Assembly (NCBI GenBank): GCA_031180725.1
Contig: JAPSLO010000001.1
Coordinates: 248,001-312,000, forward strand
Origin: Roseomonas sp.
GTDB lineage: Bacteria; Pseudomonadota; Alphaproteobacteria; Acetobacterales; Acetobacteraceae
Direction of reading: 5' to 3'
DNA: 64,000 bases
Under the pieces are notes generated by a model. That model did not search any database. It was not told where the DNA came from and saw only the letters and a program-made list of their open reading frames with translations. Below are positions 27,204-36,826 of this stretch, piece after piece. Each line of letters starts with the position of its first letter. Position 1 is the first letter of the stretch. Made by a program: the position numbers and the translations under genes.

Positions 27204-27793
27204 CCAGGCAAAGACCGGTAGAGGAGCGCAGTAGGAGCAGCCCGACTTTCCGCTCTTGAACGGGCAAATGAATTTCACCGCAATTTGAGCGCGGGTCTTC
27301 TACAGAATGCCCTGAAAGGGCGGGGGAGGCTTGGCTGCAAGTTGACCCGCCCGCGCCGCAGCATCATCATTGAAGCACCATGTGGCCGAGCGCGATCCAT
27401 CGCTGCCTCCGCCTCCTGCTCCATGCAGGACGCCTGATCGCGGGTAATTAGCCCCGGGCCGTGAAGCCAACAGGCTTCCGGGTCCCGGGGACGACCTCTG
27501 GAAACGACGTAAGGCTTCACGTCGGCTAGCGCCATCGTGCTTGCGGCACTCTAGGAGGATACGATGCCGGTCCGCTTCACCTGGCCGGGATCCGGCCGCG
27601 CCTCTGCCGTTCCCACTCCGCATTGCGGTTGCTACTCCGGCGCGAGCCGTGGCGACTGGCCTCGAACGCCCCACCCGGATCCCTGGATCTTCCGCCGGCT
27701 GTATCGCCTCGGCAATCGGCCCACAACGCAGATGCTCCGGCGGCGGTCGGAGACTGCCTCACCACCAGTCAGTCTGTGACAGGTTCTTCAGAC
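27204..27793. other. Intergenic stretch before the serine dehydratase
   Basis: 590 bases between the decayed CBS gene and sdaA. An 86-codon minus frame (27275-27535) is open but unrecognised. The last part must contain the sdaA promoter. No hairpin or repeat was noticed. Confidence 0.35.
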
Positions 27794-29182
27794 ATGAGCA
27801 GACCCGCGCAGCCCTGGATCGGCCTCTTTGATCTTTTCCGGGTCGGCATCGGGCCGTCCAGCTCGCATACCGTGGGGCCGATGATCGCAGCAGCGAGCTT
27901 CGCCACCGGTCTCCATCCGGATGTCCGGGTCGGAGGTCTGCGCGTGGAGCTCTTCGGCTCCCTTGCCCTCACAGGCAAGGGACACGCCACCGACAGCGCT
28001 GTCATCCTTGGCCTTTCCGGCGCTCGCCCCGAGACAGTCGATCCCGACGACGCCGCCATTGTCGTGCAGAGGGTCCGCGAGCTGCGGCAGCTGAAGCTGC
28101 CCGACGGCCGCCGGGTGGCGTTCGACCCGGAGCGGGACATCGTCTTCCGGCCACGCGAGAAGCTGCCTCTACACCCGAACGCACTCAGGATCACGGCATC
28201 GATTGCCGAAGGCGAAGACATCGCGGGGATCTACTACTCCGTTGGTGGCGGCTTTGTCGTGGACGAGCATGGTAATGGCCTCGCCGCCTCGGCCAAGGCG
28301 GCCGACGTCGAGGTCCGCCACCCGTTCCGTAATGCAGCGGAACTGCTGGCCCGCGCCGAGACAGCCGGCCTCTCGATCGCGGGGCTCATGCGGATGAACG
28401 AGGCCGTGCTGCGGAGCCCCGCCGAGATATCCGCCGGCATCGCCGGAATCAGCGAGGCGATGCGCGCCTGCGTCGCCCGCGGCCTGCGCGGCGAAGGGGA
28501 ACTTCCCGGCGGCCTGCGCGTGCGCCGCCGCGCGCCGGACTTGCATCGCAAGCTGCTGGCCCAGGCGGGTCGAAATGAGGCAGACCCGCTCCTGGCCATG
28601 GACTGGGTGAATCTGTGGGCGCTTGCAGTGAACGAGGAGAATGCCGCCGGCGGCCGCGTCGTGACTGCGCCCACCAACGGGGCGGCCGGCATCGTCCCTG
28701 CCGTGCTTCATTACTACGAGCGTTTCGTCCCAAATGCGGACGAGCAGGGTGTGGAAACCTTTTTGCTCACGGCCGCTGCGATTGGCGCCATCATCAAGCG
28801 CAATGCCTCCATCTCCGGCGCGGAGGTAGGCTGCCAAGGTGAGGTTGGATCCGCCTGCGCCATGGCCGCCGCGGGACTTGCTGCAGCGCTGGGTGGCACC
28901 AATGCGCAGGTCGAGAACGCGGCTGAGATCGGCCTCGAGCACAATCTCGGCCTCACCTGCGATCCGGTGGCCGGTCTCGTCCAGGTCCCCTGCATCGAGC
29001 GCAATGCGATTGCCGCGGTGAAGGCCATTAACGCTGCTCGGCTCGCGCTGCACGGCGATGGGCGGCATCTGGTCAGCCTCGATCAGGCAATTGTCACCAT
29101 GCGTCAGACCGGCCTGGACATGTCCCACAAGTACAAGGAGACGTCGCTCGGGGGCTTGGCCGTGAACGTGGTTGAGTGCTGA
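27794..29182 (+). CDS. sdaA: L-serine ammonia-lyase, iron-sulfur-dependent, single chain
   Basis: A 462-aa enzyme converting L-serine to pyruvate and ammonia with a [4Fe-4S] cluster. The beta domain begins GLFDLFRVGIGPSSSHTVGP. The alpha domain has AEVGCQGEVGSAC, GLTCDPVAGLVQVPCIERN, giving three Cys spaced C-x41-C-x10-C as in characterised L-serine dehydratases. ATG 27794 gives the canonical N-terminus; the upstream extension in frame is not family-like. It is followed about 110 bases later by the XdhC-like gene on the same strand. Confidence 0.95.
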   Translation: MSRPAQPWIGLFDLFRVGIGPSSSHTVGPMIAAASFATGLHPDVRVGGLRVELFGSLALTGKGHATDSAVILGLSGARPETVDPDDAAIVVQRVRELRQLKLPDGRRVAFDPERDIVFRPREKLPLHPNALRITASIAEGEDIAGIYYSVGGGFVVDEHGNGLAASAKAADVEVRHPFRNAAELLARAETAGLSIAGLMRMNEAVLRSPAEISAGIAGISEAMRACVARGLRGEGELPGGLRVRRRAPDLHRKLLAQAGRNEADPLLAMDWVNLWALAVNEENAAGGRVVTAPTNGAAGIVPAVLHYYERFVPNADEQGVETFLLTAAAIGAIIKRNASISGAEVGCQGEVGSACAMAAAGLAAALGGTNAQVENAAEIGLEHNLGLTCDPVAGLVQVPCIERNAIAAVKAINAARLALHGDGRHLVSLDQAIVTMRQTGLDMSHKYKETSLGGLAVNVVEC

Positions 29183-29291
29183 GGCTGTGGGGTCGGCCGG
29201 CTTCACTTCAATAGATCTGCAGATTTGGAGCAATGAATCTGGTTTGCATTGCGCTATCCCCGACCTACATCGGGGAAGGAGAGCATCAGCG

Positions 29292-30137
29292 ATGACCCGG
29301 CGGGCAGATCTGCTGGACCTTAGGGTGGCGCTGCAGGCAAGGCGAGAGGCGTTCGCGCTCGCGACTGTTGTCGAGACCGAGGGCTCTGCATCCGCGAAGC
29401 CAGGCGCAAAGGCGCTCATTTCTGACCGTGGCGAGCTGCTCACCGGCTGGGTCGGTGGCGGCTGCGCCGAGTCTGCGGTACGCGACGCCGCACTCGAATC
29501 TCTGTGCAGTGGAACGCCTGGCGTCGTCGAGCTCGACCTTAACGATGAGGTGCTCGGTACGGGTATGCCGTGCGGCGGAAGCATGCGCGTCTTCGTCGAA
29601 CCCATGCTGCCGCGACCAAGCTTCTGGATCCTCGGTCATGGCAGGGTAGCTGAGTGCCTCTGCCACTTCGCGGGCACGGTCGGCTTCCACGTCGTCGTAA
29701 GTGACACCCCCGCGCCGGATCCAGCCCGCTTCCCTGACGCCGAAGAGATCATCTGCGACGATTATGACTACGCACGGTTGGCACCCCGGGCGGGAGATGC
29801 GGTCGTCATCGCGACGCAACACAAGGGCGACCATCTCTCGGCCGTCCGGGCGCTACGATCGCCGGCCGGTTACATCGCCATCGTAGCCAGCGGGAAGCGT
29901 GCGCGCCTGATGCTGGAATACCTGAGCAACCAGGGCTTTAGCCAGGAGGAGCTTGCTCATATCCATGCCCCAGCGGGGCTGGATCTTGGCGCAGAGACGC
30001 CCGAGGAGATCGCCCTCTCCGTCATCAGTGAAGCCGTGATGCTGCGCAGGGGCGGGAGCGGGCTTTCGAAATCCGCCGATGCTTTGCGCGGCCGCCGCCC
30101 TGGAGCTACGGTTCGGCAACCCGCGAGCGCCGAGTGA
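29292..30137 (+). CDS. XdhC/CoxI-family protein
   Basis: 281 aa. The N-terminal XdhC_CoxI domain has VVETEGSASAKPGAKALIS and GWVGGGCAESAVRDAALE. The C-terminal Rossmann domain has WILGHGRVAECLCHFAGTVG. XdhC proteins handle sulfuration or insertion of the molybdenum cofactor of xanthine-dehydrogenase-type enzymes. No molybdenum hydroxylase genes are visible nearby, although adenine deaminase 3.6 kb away also belongs to purine metabolism. Start at ATG 29292 with a ggggaaggagag ribosome site. Confidence 0.9.
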   Translation: MTRRADLLDLRVALQARREAFALATVVETEGSASAKPGAKALISDRGELLTGWVGGGCAESAVRDAALESLCSGTPGVVELDLNDEVLGTGMPCGGSMRVFVEPMLPRPSFWILGHGRVAECLCHFAGTVGFHVVVSDTPAPDPARFPDAEEIICDDYDYARLAPRAGDAVVIATQHKGDHLSAVRALRSPAGYIAIVASGKRARLMLEYLSNQGFSQEELAHIHAPAGLDLGAETPEEIALSVISEAVMLRRGGSGLSKSADALRGRRPGATVRQPASAE

Positions 30138-30207
30138 TGATGGGTCAGGATAGGGATCGCCACAGCCGCGCCGCATCGCGGCGACGCAAGCTAGCGGAAC
30201 CTCACAG

Positions 30208-30660
30208 GTGAATGGAAATCAGGCACGGGTGACAGTCGCGCCGCCCGAGGAAGACCCGAATGTCTCCGTTGTGTCCGGCAGCTCCCCGCCCTGCTTCCTG
30301 CATGAGCTCGACCCATCGTTCCTGGGCTATTTGAGCCGGGATGAGGTCTTGCAGTTGCTCCACAATCTGCTCGCGGCGGAGTGGGCTGGCACGATGCTCG
30401 AAAGGGCGTGGCTTCGCGCTATGCTCCGGCGGCACATCCAGCACAGCGGCGGCAGGGGCGAGACATCATCGCCGCCGGGCGGTCCGGGCGCCGCCCATGA
30501 TGCAGGATTCCGCCCTGACCTGAGCAGGCTGGCGGACAAACTGCGCGACGCTCTGCCCCGGATCTACGACGAGGCATTGCGCCGTGACCTTGAGCAGGTC
30601 ATGGCAAAATTGTACCGCGACCTCCGACGACGCGGTGTCACAGCGGCCGGCGGACATTAA
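30208..30660 (+). CDS. DUF6306-like protein
   Basis: 150 aa. The segment SPPCFLHELDPSFLGYLSRDEVLQLL followed by NLLAAEWAGT resembles proteins annotated DUF6306, and the C-terminal RLADKLRDALPRIYDEALRRDL also fits that family. The middle (about 75-100) is Gly/Pro-rich and lacks the usual helical core, so this copy may be partly degraded. No signal peptide. Function is unknown. Confidence 0.55.
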   Translation: MNGNQARVTVAPPEEDPNVSVVSGSSPPCFLHELDPSFLGYLSRDEVLQLLHNLLAAEWAGTMLERAWLRAMLRRHIQHSGGRGETSSPPGGPGAAHDAGFRPDLSRLADKLRDALPRIYDEALRRDLEQVMAKLYRDLRRRGVTAAGGH

Positions 30661-30872
30661 GCCGCCGTGCACGGCTGGAACGAGGTTCGGGCTTGGCGCG
30701 GAGCCCAAAGAGAAGCTCCCATTGTGCCGGCTAGCCATCCCGGGTGAGCAGCGAAGTCGCCGTGACGAGGCATTGACAGCGTTGCTGCTGGCGCTGCTGT
30801 CGGAAGTCATTCAGGGCGCCGAGCCGACGCTCGGCTTTTACTGGCGCGACCGCGTGCGTTAGGTAGGCGTCG

Positions 30873-31452
30873 TGGTGCTGCCACGCGACCTGCCGAATGT
30901 CGCGCGGGAGGTCCGGCGCTGCAAGGAAGGGCTCCAGGGCCACCGGTTTGTCTCCGTGCTGATCTCGCTCGCGGGGCAGGTGCCGATTGGGCGCCATCCC
31001 TACTGGGAGATCTTCGAGGCCTGCGTGCATTACGACATCCCGCTGAGCTTCCACGAGCCCGGCATGGGCCGCCAGCAGACCGGCGCCGGCAACACGAACT
31101 ACTACGGCGAGATGCACATGAACTTCGCGAACCGGCCGGTGACGCTGGTGCCGAGCCTGACCTTGGAAGAAGTCTTCGAGCGCTACCCGACGCTGCGCAT
31201 CGCGCTGTTGGAGCCCGGCTGGTCCCGAGCCGTGCCCTATTTCTGCAGCTCGACAACGCCTGGAGCAAGTTCGGGGAGGTCAGTTTCGCGGACAGGCTGA
31301 TGTTCAGTTCGGACTACCCGCACGGGGACTTCGACTCGCCCTACGATGCTGTGCCCGAGAGCTTCCCGGTTGATCTGCGCCGGCGACTGCTGGGCGAGAA
31401 TGCCAGCCGGCTCTTCCGCATACCGTTGCGGCTGATGGCCGTCGCAGCATAG
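30873..31452 (+). pseudogene. Amidohydrolase (TIM-barrel) C-terminal remnant
   Basis: The plus strand encodes the C-terminal half of an amidohydrolase-2-type metal hydrolase: LPRDLPNVAREVRRCKEGLQ, PYWEIFEACVHYDIPLSFHE with a metal-ligand-type His, LTLEEVFERYPTLRIALLEP, then after a frameshift near 31235 the end AWSKFGEVSFADRLMFSSDY and PHGDFDSP, with the catalytic-type Asp. The N-terminal barrel with the first HxH is missing and no start codon fits. It is non-functional. Confidence 0.75.
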
Positions 31453-31474
31453 CCGAGGTCGTGCGTCCAACATT

Positions 31475-31714
31475 TCAGCCGGATGGCGGTGAGCGCCTAG
31501 GCAAGGTGCTGCCGGTCGGGGTGTAGTAGAGTGGGGCGCTGGCGGCCAGCAGCGGTCCCCATTTGGCGAGCCGGTCCAGGCGGTATAGGGCGCGGCCGCG
31601 CAGCTTCACCGATGCGGCCATGCGAAGTGGCAGGCCAGGCGGCCATGCATGGAAAATGATGTTCTCCGCCACACGAGCGGCGAATGCCGGACCTAGGTCG
31701 TCCGGTGGCGCCAC
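31475..31714 (-). CDS. Short hypothetical frame, possibly a gene fragment
   Basis: A 79-codon minus-strand frame with GTG start and fairly coding-like codon use. It reads AENIIFHAWPPGLPLRMAAS and ends PLYYTPTGSTLP followed by a short tail. No family is recognised and upstream frames are broken, so it may be the 3' end of a decayed gene. It is convergent with the amidohydrolase remnant. Confidence 0.25.
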   Translation of the reverse strand: MAPPDDLGPAFAARVAENIIFHAWPPGLPLRMAASVKLRGRALYRLDRLAKWGPLLAASAPLYYTPTGSTLPRRSPPSG

Positions 31715-32353
31715 CGTGTGACCTCGCCAGCCGCGGCGGCCACGAGGCAGCGGCGAATAGCAATAGACCGCAGTGCCGGCCTGTCCAGAAAATCATCCCG
31801 ACGGCATCCAGGCGCTGCAAGTCCGGCCCCACGACGGTTGAGCACTGCGACGGGACTACACCGCACATTGCGCACCGCGCTGGATCGCCTGCGCCGGCGC
31901 GTTTTCGGGTTCAGTGAAGCCGAGCCGCCGCCACAGCGGGGCGCCGAGTTCCAGGAACACAGCTTGGGCAAGCGTTCAGAAGCGTGCCCCTTCATCCTGT
32001 TTGGGGCACAGGAAGAGTCGCTGGGCCCTGCCAGCATTAGATATTATGGAGACAGTACACTTTCTTTTTATGCAAGGCTTTCGTCATAAAGCGTACAGTA
32101 TGGTCCGTCTTCGCTTTTGCGACAAACTCTCTCCAGATGAAACGATTTCGACTCGAGCTCTCTATTTCATAGAGACTAGCTCTGACTGAGCATCTGAATT
32201 TTGAGATTTGTCGGCGCTGCCGGCTTGATTTCAGGAGTTTTGAACGTGAGGATTGACCGCTCGCTCCCTCCGGATGCGAGGCGTGAGACATTTGCGTTCG
32301 CCCCTCGCGCATCCGGGCCATCGTGGACATCCCTGCCGTGGGCAGCCCCTGCG
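31715..32353. other. Intergenic region with an AT-rich island
   Basis: No supported gene. From about 32035 to 32230 the base composition shifts clearly to AT-rich (for example ttagatattatggagacag, ctttctttttatgcaagg, ctctatttcatagagac), unlike the rest of the window. The inverted motif ctctatttcatagag forms a small hairpin. This is probably the promoter/regulatory region of the left beta-helix gene. A comparable AT-rich stretch precedes the right paralogue. Confidence 0.5.
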
Positions 32354-33685
32354 ATGCGCAAGTCGCGTTCGGTCGCGCCGCTCGGGGTGTTGGCCATGCT
32401 GACGGTCATGCCGCCACCGGCCGCCGCGACAGCCACGGTCCCCGCTGCCCCGCCGCCGCAAGGTTCTACGCATCCAGCGGAGTGGTACGTGGATGCGGCG
32501 GCACAAAGGCCGGGCTCCGGCAGATCGCGTCAGATGGCCTGGCGCAGCTTCGCCGAGATTGACTGGTCGCTGCTCGGCGCGGGCGACACGCTGCACATCG
32601 TCGGCGATGCTTGTGACCCGCCATATGCCGAAGCGCTCGTTGTGGGTGCCGGCGGGCGCGAGGGCGCGCCGCTCATCATCTCCGGCCTCTCGCGGACCGG
32701 CAAGGGCCAGCCCGTCATTGACGGTGAGAACCGACGCCGCTTCGGGGTCGCTGTGGTTCGCCGCGATCACGTCACGCTGCGCGGCCTTACACTGCGCAAT
32801 CATACAGACGGGGGCATCACGGTCCGTGGGGCGACGGCCGGCGTACTGGTCGAGGAGAATCGCATCTTCTCTGGAGATCCTGGTGCCGGGAATGCCCGCG
32901 GGATTGACGCCCGGAACAATGTCGGGCCGCGTCCGCTGGCGGTGCGCGCCAACCGCTACGGAACACCGACCCAGACGCGAGCACAGACCGACGGCATCTG
33001 GTCGTCCGACAACGATGGCGTCGTCTTCGAGCGAAACGTCATCATCATCTCGAATAACGACAGCTACGGCCACAGCGACGGGTTCCAGTCATTCCGCGAT
33101 TTCAGCGTCACCGTCCGCGACAACTGGATCGAGCAGGCCAATGCTGCGAAGCACCACAACCACGGGGCCTGGATCGAAAACACGCGCACGGGTGGCGTCG
33201 TCGAGTTCTCGGGCAACGTCGTCCTCGCGCCCAACCTCTCCGGCGATGCCGCTGTTGCGCACTACATGCGTGAGGGTTGGACGGGGCAGGGCACCGTGGT
33301 TATGCGAAGCAACACGATCCGGGGCGGCCGCAGCGCACTCTATCTCGAGAACTCGCCGGGCGCACAGATTCATGACAACGTTCTCGTCGCCGGCCCGGGC
33401 GGCCATGCGGTGGTGGTACTGCAGGCCAGGCCGCCCCCCGGCAGCTTCGATGGGAACCTGCTCTGGGCGCGGCCCAGCGCGATCGCCTACCTCGACGGAG
33501 GTGTCCTCTCCTGGAGTGGGTGGCGCGCGCTTGGCTACGACGCGCGCGGCGTCAACGCCGACCCTCCGCGCGGCCCAGGTGGCGTGCCCGGGCTGCGTCA
33601 GGCCGGCCATGTCGGGCGCGGCGCGGCGCTCGCACCGCCGCCACGCGAAGAACTGGCGTTCGGGATCTGCCCGCCCGGACGCTGA
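32354..33685 (+). CDS. Secreted parallel beta-helix protein (EPS-locus paralogue, left)
   Basis: About 443 aa from ATG 32354, with a signal-peptide-like N-terminus (MRKSRSVAPLGVLAMLTVMP, Ala-rich cleavage zone) followed by a right-handed parallel beta-helix with repeated short V-x-x-N turns. Shared with the protein at 48476-50623: the opening WYVDAAAQ..W.SF.EIDWS..GAGDT, GHSDGFQS, NHGAWIENTRTGG and VVLAPNLSGDAAVAHYMR. Such folds are typical of polysaccharide lyases, epimerases and glycan hydrolases. No CBM is present. It lies just upstream of the EPS biosynthesis genes. The start is uncertain, as no strong ribosome site is seen; an in-frame start at 32201 exists. Confidence 0.8.
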   Translation: MRKSRSVAPLGVLAMLTVMPPPAAATATVPAAPPPQGSTHPAEWYVDAAAQRPGSGRSRQMAWRSFAEIDWSLLGAGDTLHIVGDACDPPYAEALVVGAGGREGAPLIISGLSRTGKGQPVIDGENRRRFGVAVVRRDHVTLRGLTLRNHTDGGITVRGATAGVLVEENRIFSGDPGAGNARGIDARNNVGPRPLAVRANRYGTPTQTRAQTDGIWSSDNDGVVFERNVIIISNNDSYGHSDGFQSFRDFSVTVRDNWIEQANAAKHHNHGAWIENTRTGGVVEFSGNVVLAPNLSGDAAVAHYMREGWTGQGTVVMRSNTIRGGRSALYLENSPGAQIHDNVLVAGPGGHAVVVLQARPPPGSFDGNLLWARPSAIAYLDGGVLSWSGWRALGYDARGVNADPPRGPGGVPGLRQAGHVGRGAALAPPPREELAFGICPPGR

Positions 33686-33810
33686 CCTCCTGCGCTTCGC
33701 ATCCCGGCGCTGCCGGGCGAGGTCACCAGCGTGATGGGCCAGAACGTCCACGGATGCACCGGCAGCAAGCAGGCGCCGCGAGAATGGCAAGTAGCAGGGA
33801 GGCAGCAACC

Positions 33811-35031
33811 ATGAACGACGAGGAGCAGGGCGAAGCCCGAGCTTCGGGCTGCACCATGGGGTGGACACCCCCGCAGAACGAGACCATGAGGGCGAAAGCT
33901 TCGGCAGGTCGTCGTGGCGGCATGCTGCTGCCGACCGGCTCCGGACTGCGCATCGCGGTCGTGGGCTGCGGCTATTGGGGCTCCAAGCATGTGCGCGTCC
34001 TCAGCGGAACGCCCGGCGTGGCTGCCCTCACGATCGTCGAGCCGAACGCCGCGCTGGCTCGGGCCACTCAGGCCGCCTTTCCGGCCGTTCGGGTTCGCTC
34101 CACCCTGCAAGAGGCGCTACGCAGCATCGACGCTGTGGTAATCGCGACACCGCCGGAGACCCATGCGCAGCTCGCCATGCAGGCGCTCGCGGCCGGCAGG
34201 CATGTGCTCGTGGAGAAGCCGCTCGCGACCTCGACCGAGGAGGCGCAGATGCTCGTCGAGCAGGCCCGGCGCTCAGACGTGGTGCTGATGGTGGGCCATA
34301 CCTTCCGCTACAACCCGGCAGTACGCGAGCTGCGCCGGCGGCTGCGCGCCGGCGAGTTCGGACGAATCTACTACATCCACTCGGCCCGACTGAACCTGGG
34401 CCTCTACCGACCAGACGTGAACGTCATCTGGGACCTTGCCCCGCACGACATCTCGATCATCAACTTCCTGCTCGATGCTGCCCCAGTGGCGGTGGATGCT
34501 TGGGGCGACTCGCTCGCCTTCGGTGGTGTTGAGGACATTGCTTACATCCGGCTCGAATACGAGAAGCCGCAGGTCACCGGCTACGCCCATCTCTCCTGGC
34601 TCGATCCCTGCAAAACGCGCAGTGTTACCGTCGTTGGCAGCGCAAAGATGGCGGTTTACGACGACCTCGCCGAAGAGCGACTGCGCATATTCGACCGCGG
34701 GATTGACGACGGCGAGGGGCTAGCGCCCTTGCATGAGAGGCCGCCGCGCTACCGCTACGGCGACATTACCTCGCCTCACATCCGCCCCGACGAGCCGCTC
34801 GCGCTGCAGGACCGTCACTTCGTGGAGTGCATTCGCGACAAACTGGTGCCGGAGACGAGCGGCGAGGACGCTATCGGGATCATAGCGACGCTCGAGGCGA
34901 TCAGCCGTTCGATAAAGCGGCGCCGCCTGCTTCCGGTAACGGCAGCACTGCCGGGCGGCGGTTTAGCAGCCGTGATGTCGGAGGCGCGGCCCGCGGCCAT
35001 ACAAGCCTTGACAGGAGTGGCGCCGTCATGA
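33811..35031 (+). CDS. Gfo/Idh/MocA-family sugar dehydrogenase
   Basis: 406 aa. The NAD(P) Rossmann motif VVGCGYWGSKHVRVL is preceded by a 45-residue extension. The family EKP motif is VLVEKPLATS, and GHTFRYNPAVRELR and DLAPHDISIINFL provide the substrate-binding/catalytic region. Enzymes of this type oxidise nucleotide sugars at C3 (WlbA-like) before transamination. The ATG at 33811 has a strong gcagggaggcag site. Its stop overlaps the aminotransferase start by four bases, supporting a joint pathway step. Confidence 0.92.
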   Translation: MNDEEQGEARASGCTMGWTPPQNETMRAKASAGRRGGMLLPTGSGLRIAVVGCGYWGSKHVRVLSGTPGVAALTIVEPNAALARATQAAFPAVRVRSTLQEALRSIDAVVIATPPETHAQLAMQALAAGRHVLVEKPLATSTEEAQMLVEQARRSDVVLMVGHTFRYNPAVRELRRRLRAGEFGRIYYIHSARLNLGLYRPDVNVIWDLAPHDISIINFLLDAAPVAVDAWGDSLAFGGVEDIAYIRLEYEKPQVTGYAHLSWLDPCKTRSVTVVGSAKMAVYDDLAEERLRIFDRGIDDGEGLAPLHERPPRYRYGDITSPHIRPDEPLALQDRHFVECIRDKLVPETSGEDAIGIIATLEAISRSIKRRRLLPVTAALPGGGLAAVMSEARPAAIQALTGVAPS

Positions 35032-36158
35032 AGGTCCCGTTCCTCGACCTGCTCGCCATGCATACCGAGCTGGCGTCTGAGCTGGATGTCGCTTGGCGCG
35101 CCGTGGTCCAGACGTCGCGCTTCGTCGGCGGTCCGGAGGTAGACACCTTCGAGGCGGAATGGGCAGCCTTCTGCGGCACCCGCCATTGCGTCGGCGTCAG
35201 CAACGGCACCGTCGCGCTCGAGCTGGTGCTAGCTGGGCTCGGCATCGGCCGTGGCGACGACGTCATCGTGCCCGCCAACACCTTCATCGCGACCGCGTCC
35301 GCCGTTGCCGCCGTCGGGGCAACGCCGGTCTTCGCGGACGTGGACCCCGCGACGCTGCTGGTCACCTCCGAGACAATCGCCGCGCAGCTGACGGAGCGCA
35401 CCGCGGCCATCATCGTCGTCCACCTCTACGGCCAGCCCGCCGACATGGACGCGATCAATGCGCTCGCGGCCCGCCGGGGCCTCTGTGTTATCGAGGACGC
35501 CGCGCAGGCGCACGGCGCCACCTGGCACGGCCGCCCGGCCGGCGGCCTCTCCCGCGCCGGATGCTTCAGTTTCTACCCCGGCAAGAACCTTGGGGCGTTC
35601 GGCGATGCTGGCGCCGTGGTAACGGACGATGCGGGCCTGGCCGAGCGGATCCGCGTGCTGAGCAACCACGGACGCTCACATGGAGATCCGTACCGGCACG
35701 ACGCGCTCGGCGGCAACGAGCGGCTGGATGCGCTCCAGGCCGCGGTGCTCCGCGTCAAGCTTCGTAACCTGCCGGCCTGGAACGAGGCGCGCCGCCGCGT
35801 CGCCGGACTGTACGCGGAGGCGCTCGCCGGACTTCCGGTGCGCCTTGTAAGCGTCGCCCCGGGCGCGGTGAGCAGCCACCATCTTGCCGTCATCCGCAGT
35901 CCCAGGCGCGACTCGCTGCGCGCGGCGCTGGCGGAAGTCGGGATCGGCACTGGCATCCACTACCCGATTCCCTGCCATTTGCAGGCACCTTTCCGCGCTA
36001 TGCGGCGGCCGCCCCTGCCAGTCACAGAGCAGGCCGCTGCGGAGATCCTTTCCCTGCCCATGTTCCCGCATATGACCGAGGCGCAGGTGTGGCAGGTGGC
36101 CGATGCGATCGCTGGCTTCGTCGCGGCGCCGCGGCAGCCCGTGATGGAGGCAGGCTGA
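35028..36158 (+). CDS. DegT/DnrJ/EryC1-family sugar aminotransferase
   Basis: A 376-aa PLP enzyme. The lysine for PLP is in FSFYPGKNLGAFGDAG. FVGGPEVDTFEAEWAAFCG, CVGVSNGTVALELVL and VIEDAAQAHGATW are typical for the family. It would transaminate the ketosugar made by the preceding dehydrogenase to a 3- or 4-amino sugar, as WlbE does; the exact position cannot be told. Overlaps upstream by four bases (ATGA) and downstream by one base (TGATG). Confidence 0.94.
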   Translation: MKVPFLDLLAMHTELASELDVAWRAVVQTSRFVGGPEVDTFEAEWAAFCGTRHCVGVSNGTVALELVLAGLGIGRGDDVIVPANTFIATASAVAAVGATPVFADVDPATLLVTSETIAAQLTERTAAIIVVHLYGQPADMDAINALAARRGLCVIEDAAQAHGATWHGRPAGGLSRAGCFSFYPGKNLGAFGDAGAVVTDDAGLAERIRVLSNHGRSHGDPYRHDALGGNERLDALQAAVLRVKLRNLPAWNEARRRVAGLYAEALAGLPVRLVSVAPGAVSSHHLAVIRSPRRDSLRAALAEVGIGTGIHYPIPCHLQAPFRAMRRPPLPVTEQAAAEILSLPMFPHMTEAQVWQVADAIAGFVAAPRQPVMEAG

Positions 36159-36826
36159 TGCTCTCCGCCCGCCTGGACGCAGAGTCTGACCGGCTCAGTG
36201 TGCCAGTGGACCTCCCAAAGCGCTGCCTGGACGTCGTGCTGTCGGCGGCGCTGCTGGTGCTGCTCCTGCCAATCCTTGCTGGCGTGGCGGCGCTAGTGCG
36301 GCTGTCAGGCCCAGGCCCCGTGCTGCTGCGGCAGGTGCGCGTCGGACGACATGAACGGCCCTTCGTCATGCTCAAGTTCCGCACCATGCACCTGGGCGCG
36401 AGCGACCAGGCACTACGCGAGATGAACGCGCGCGAACTGCGTGGCGAGGTGCCGCCGGGTAGCAGGGACGGCGTCTTCAAGCTGCAGGACGATCCACGCG
36501 TCACACGGGTGGGGCGCTGGCTCAGGCGCTTCAGCCTGGACGAACTGCCGCAGTTGCTCAACGTGCTGCGCGGCGAAATGTCGCTCGTCGGCCCGCGGCC
36601 TTCGCTGCCCTGGGAAGTCGAGCTGTACACGCCCGAGCAGCGCCTCCGCCACGAATGCCTGCCTGGCATCACCGGCCTGTGGCAGGTCAGCGGACGCAGC
36701 CGGCTCCCAATGCCGCAAATGCTCCAGCTCGACCTCGACTATCTCCGCACCCGCACCTTCTGGCTTGACCTGCGTATCCTGGTACGGACGCCGGCGCAGG
36801 TGCTGTTCGACCGGAGCGTGCGATGA
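36158..36826 (+). CDS. Initiating sugar-phosphate transferase (polyprenyl phosphate)
   Basis: A 222-aa monotopic phosphoglycosyltransferase (bacterial sugar transferase family). One membrane segment (VVLSAALLVLLLPILAGVAA) is followed by the hallmark KFRTMHLGASD, RFSLDELPQLLNVLRGEMSL and VGPRPSLPWEV. It would load the first sugar phosphate onto undecaprenyl phosphate to begin the repeat unit. It lacks the long N-terminal membrane domain of WbaP, so it is the short PglC-like size. Confidence 0.95.
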   Translation: MLSARLDAESDRLSVPVDLPKRCLDVVLSAALLVLLLPILAGVAALVRLSGPGPVLLRQVRVGRHERPFVMLKFRTMHLGASDQALREMNARELRGEVPPGSRDGVFKLQDDPRVTRVGRWLRRFSLDELPQLLNVLRGEMSLVGPRPSLPWEVELYTPEQRLRHECLPGITGLWQVSGRSRLPMPQMLQLDLDYLRTRTFWLDLRILVRTPAQVLFDRSVR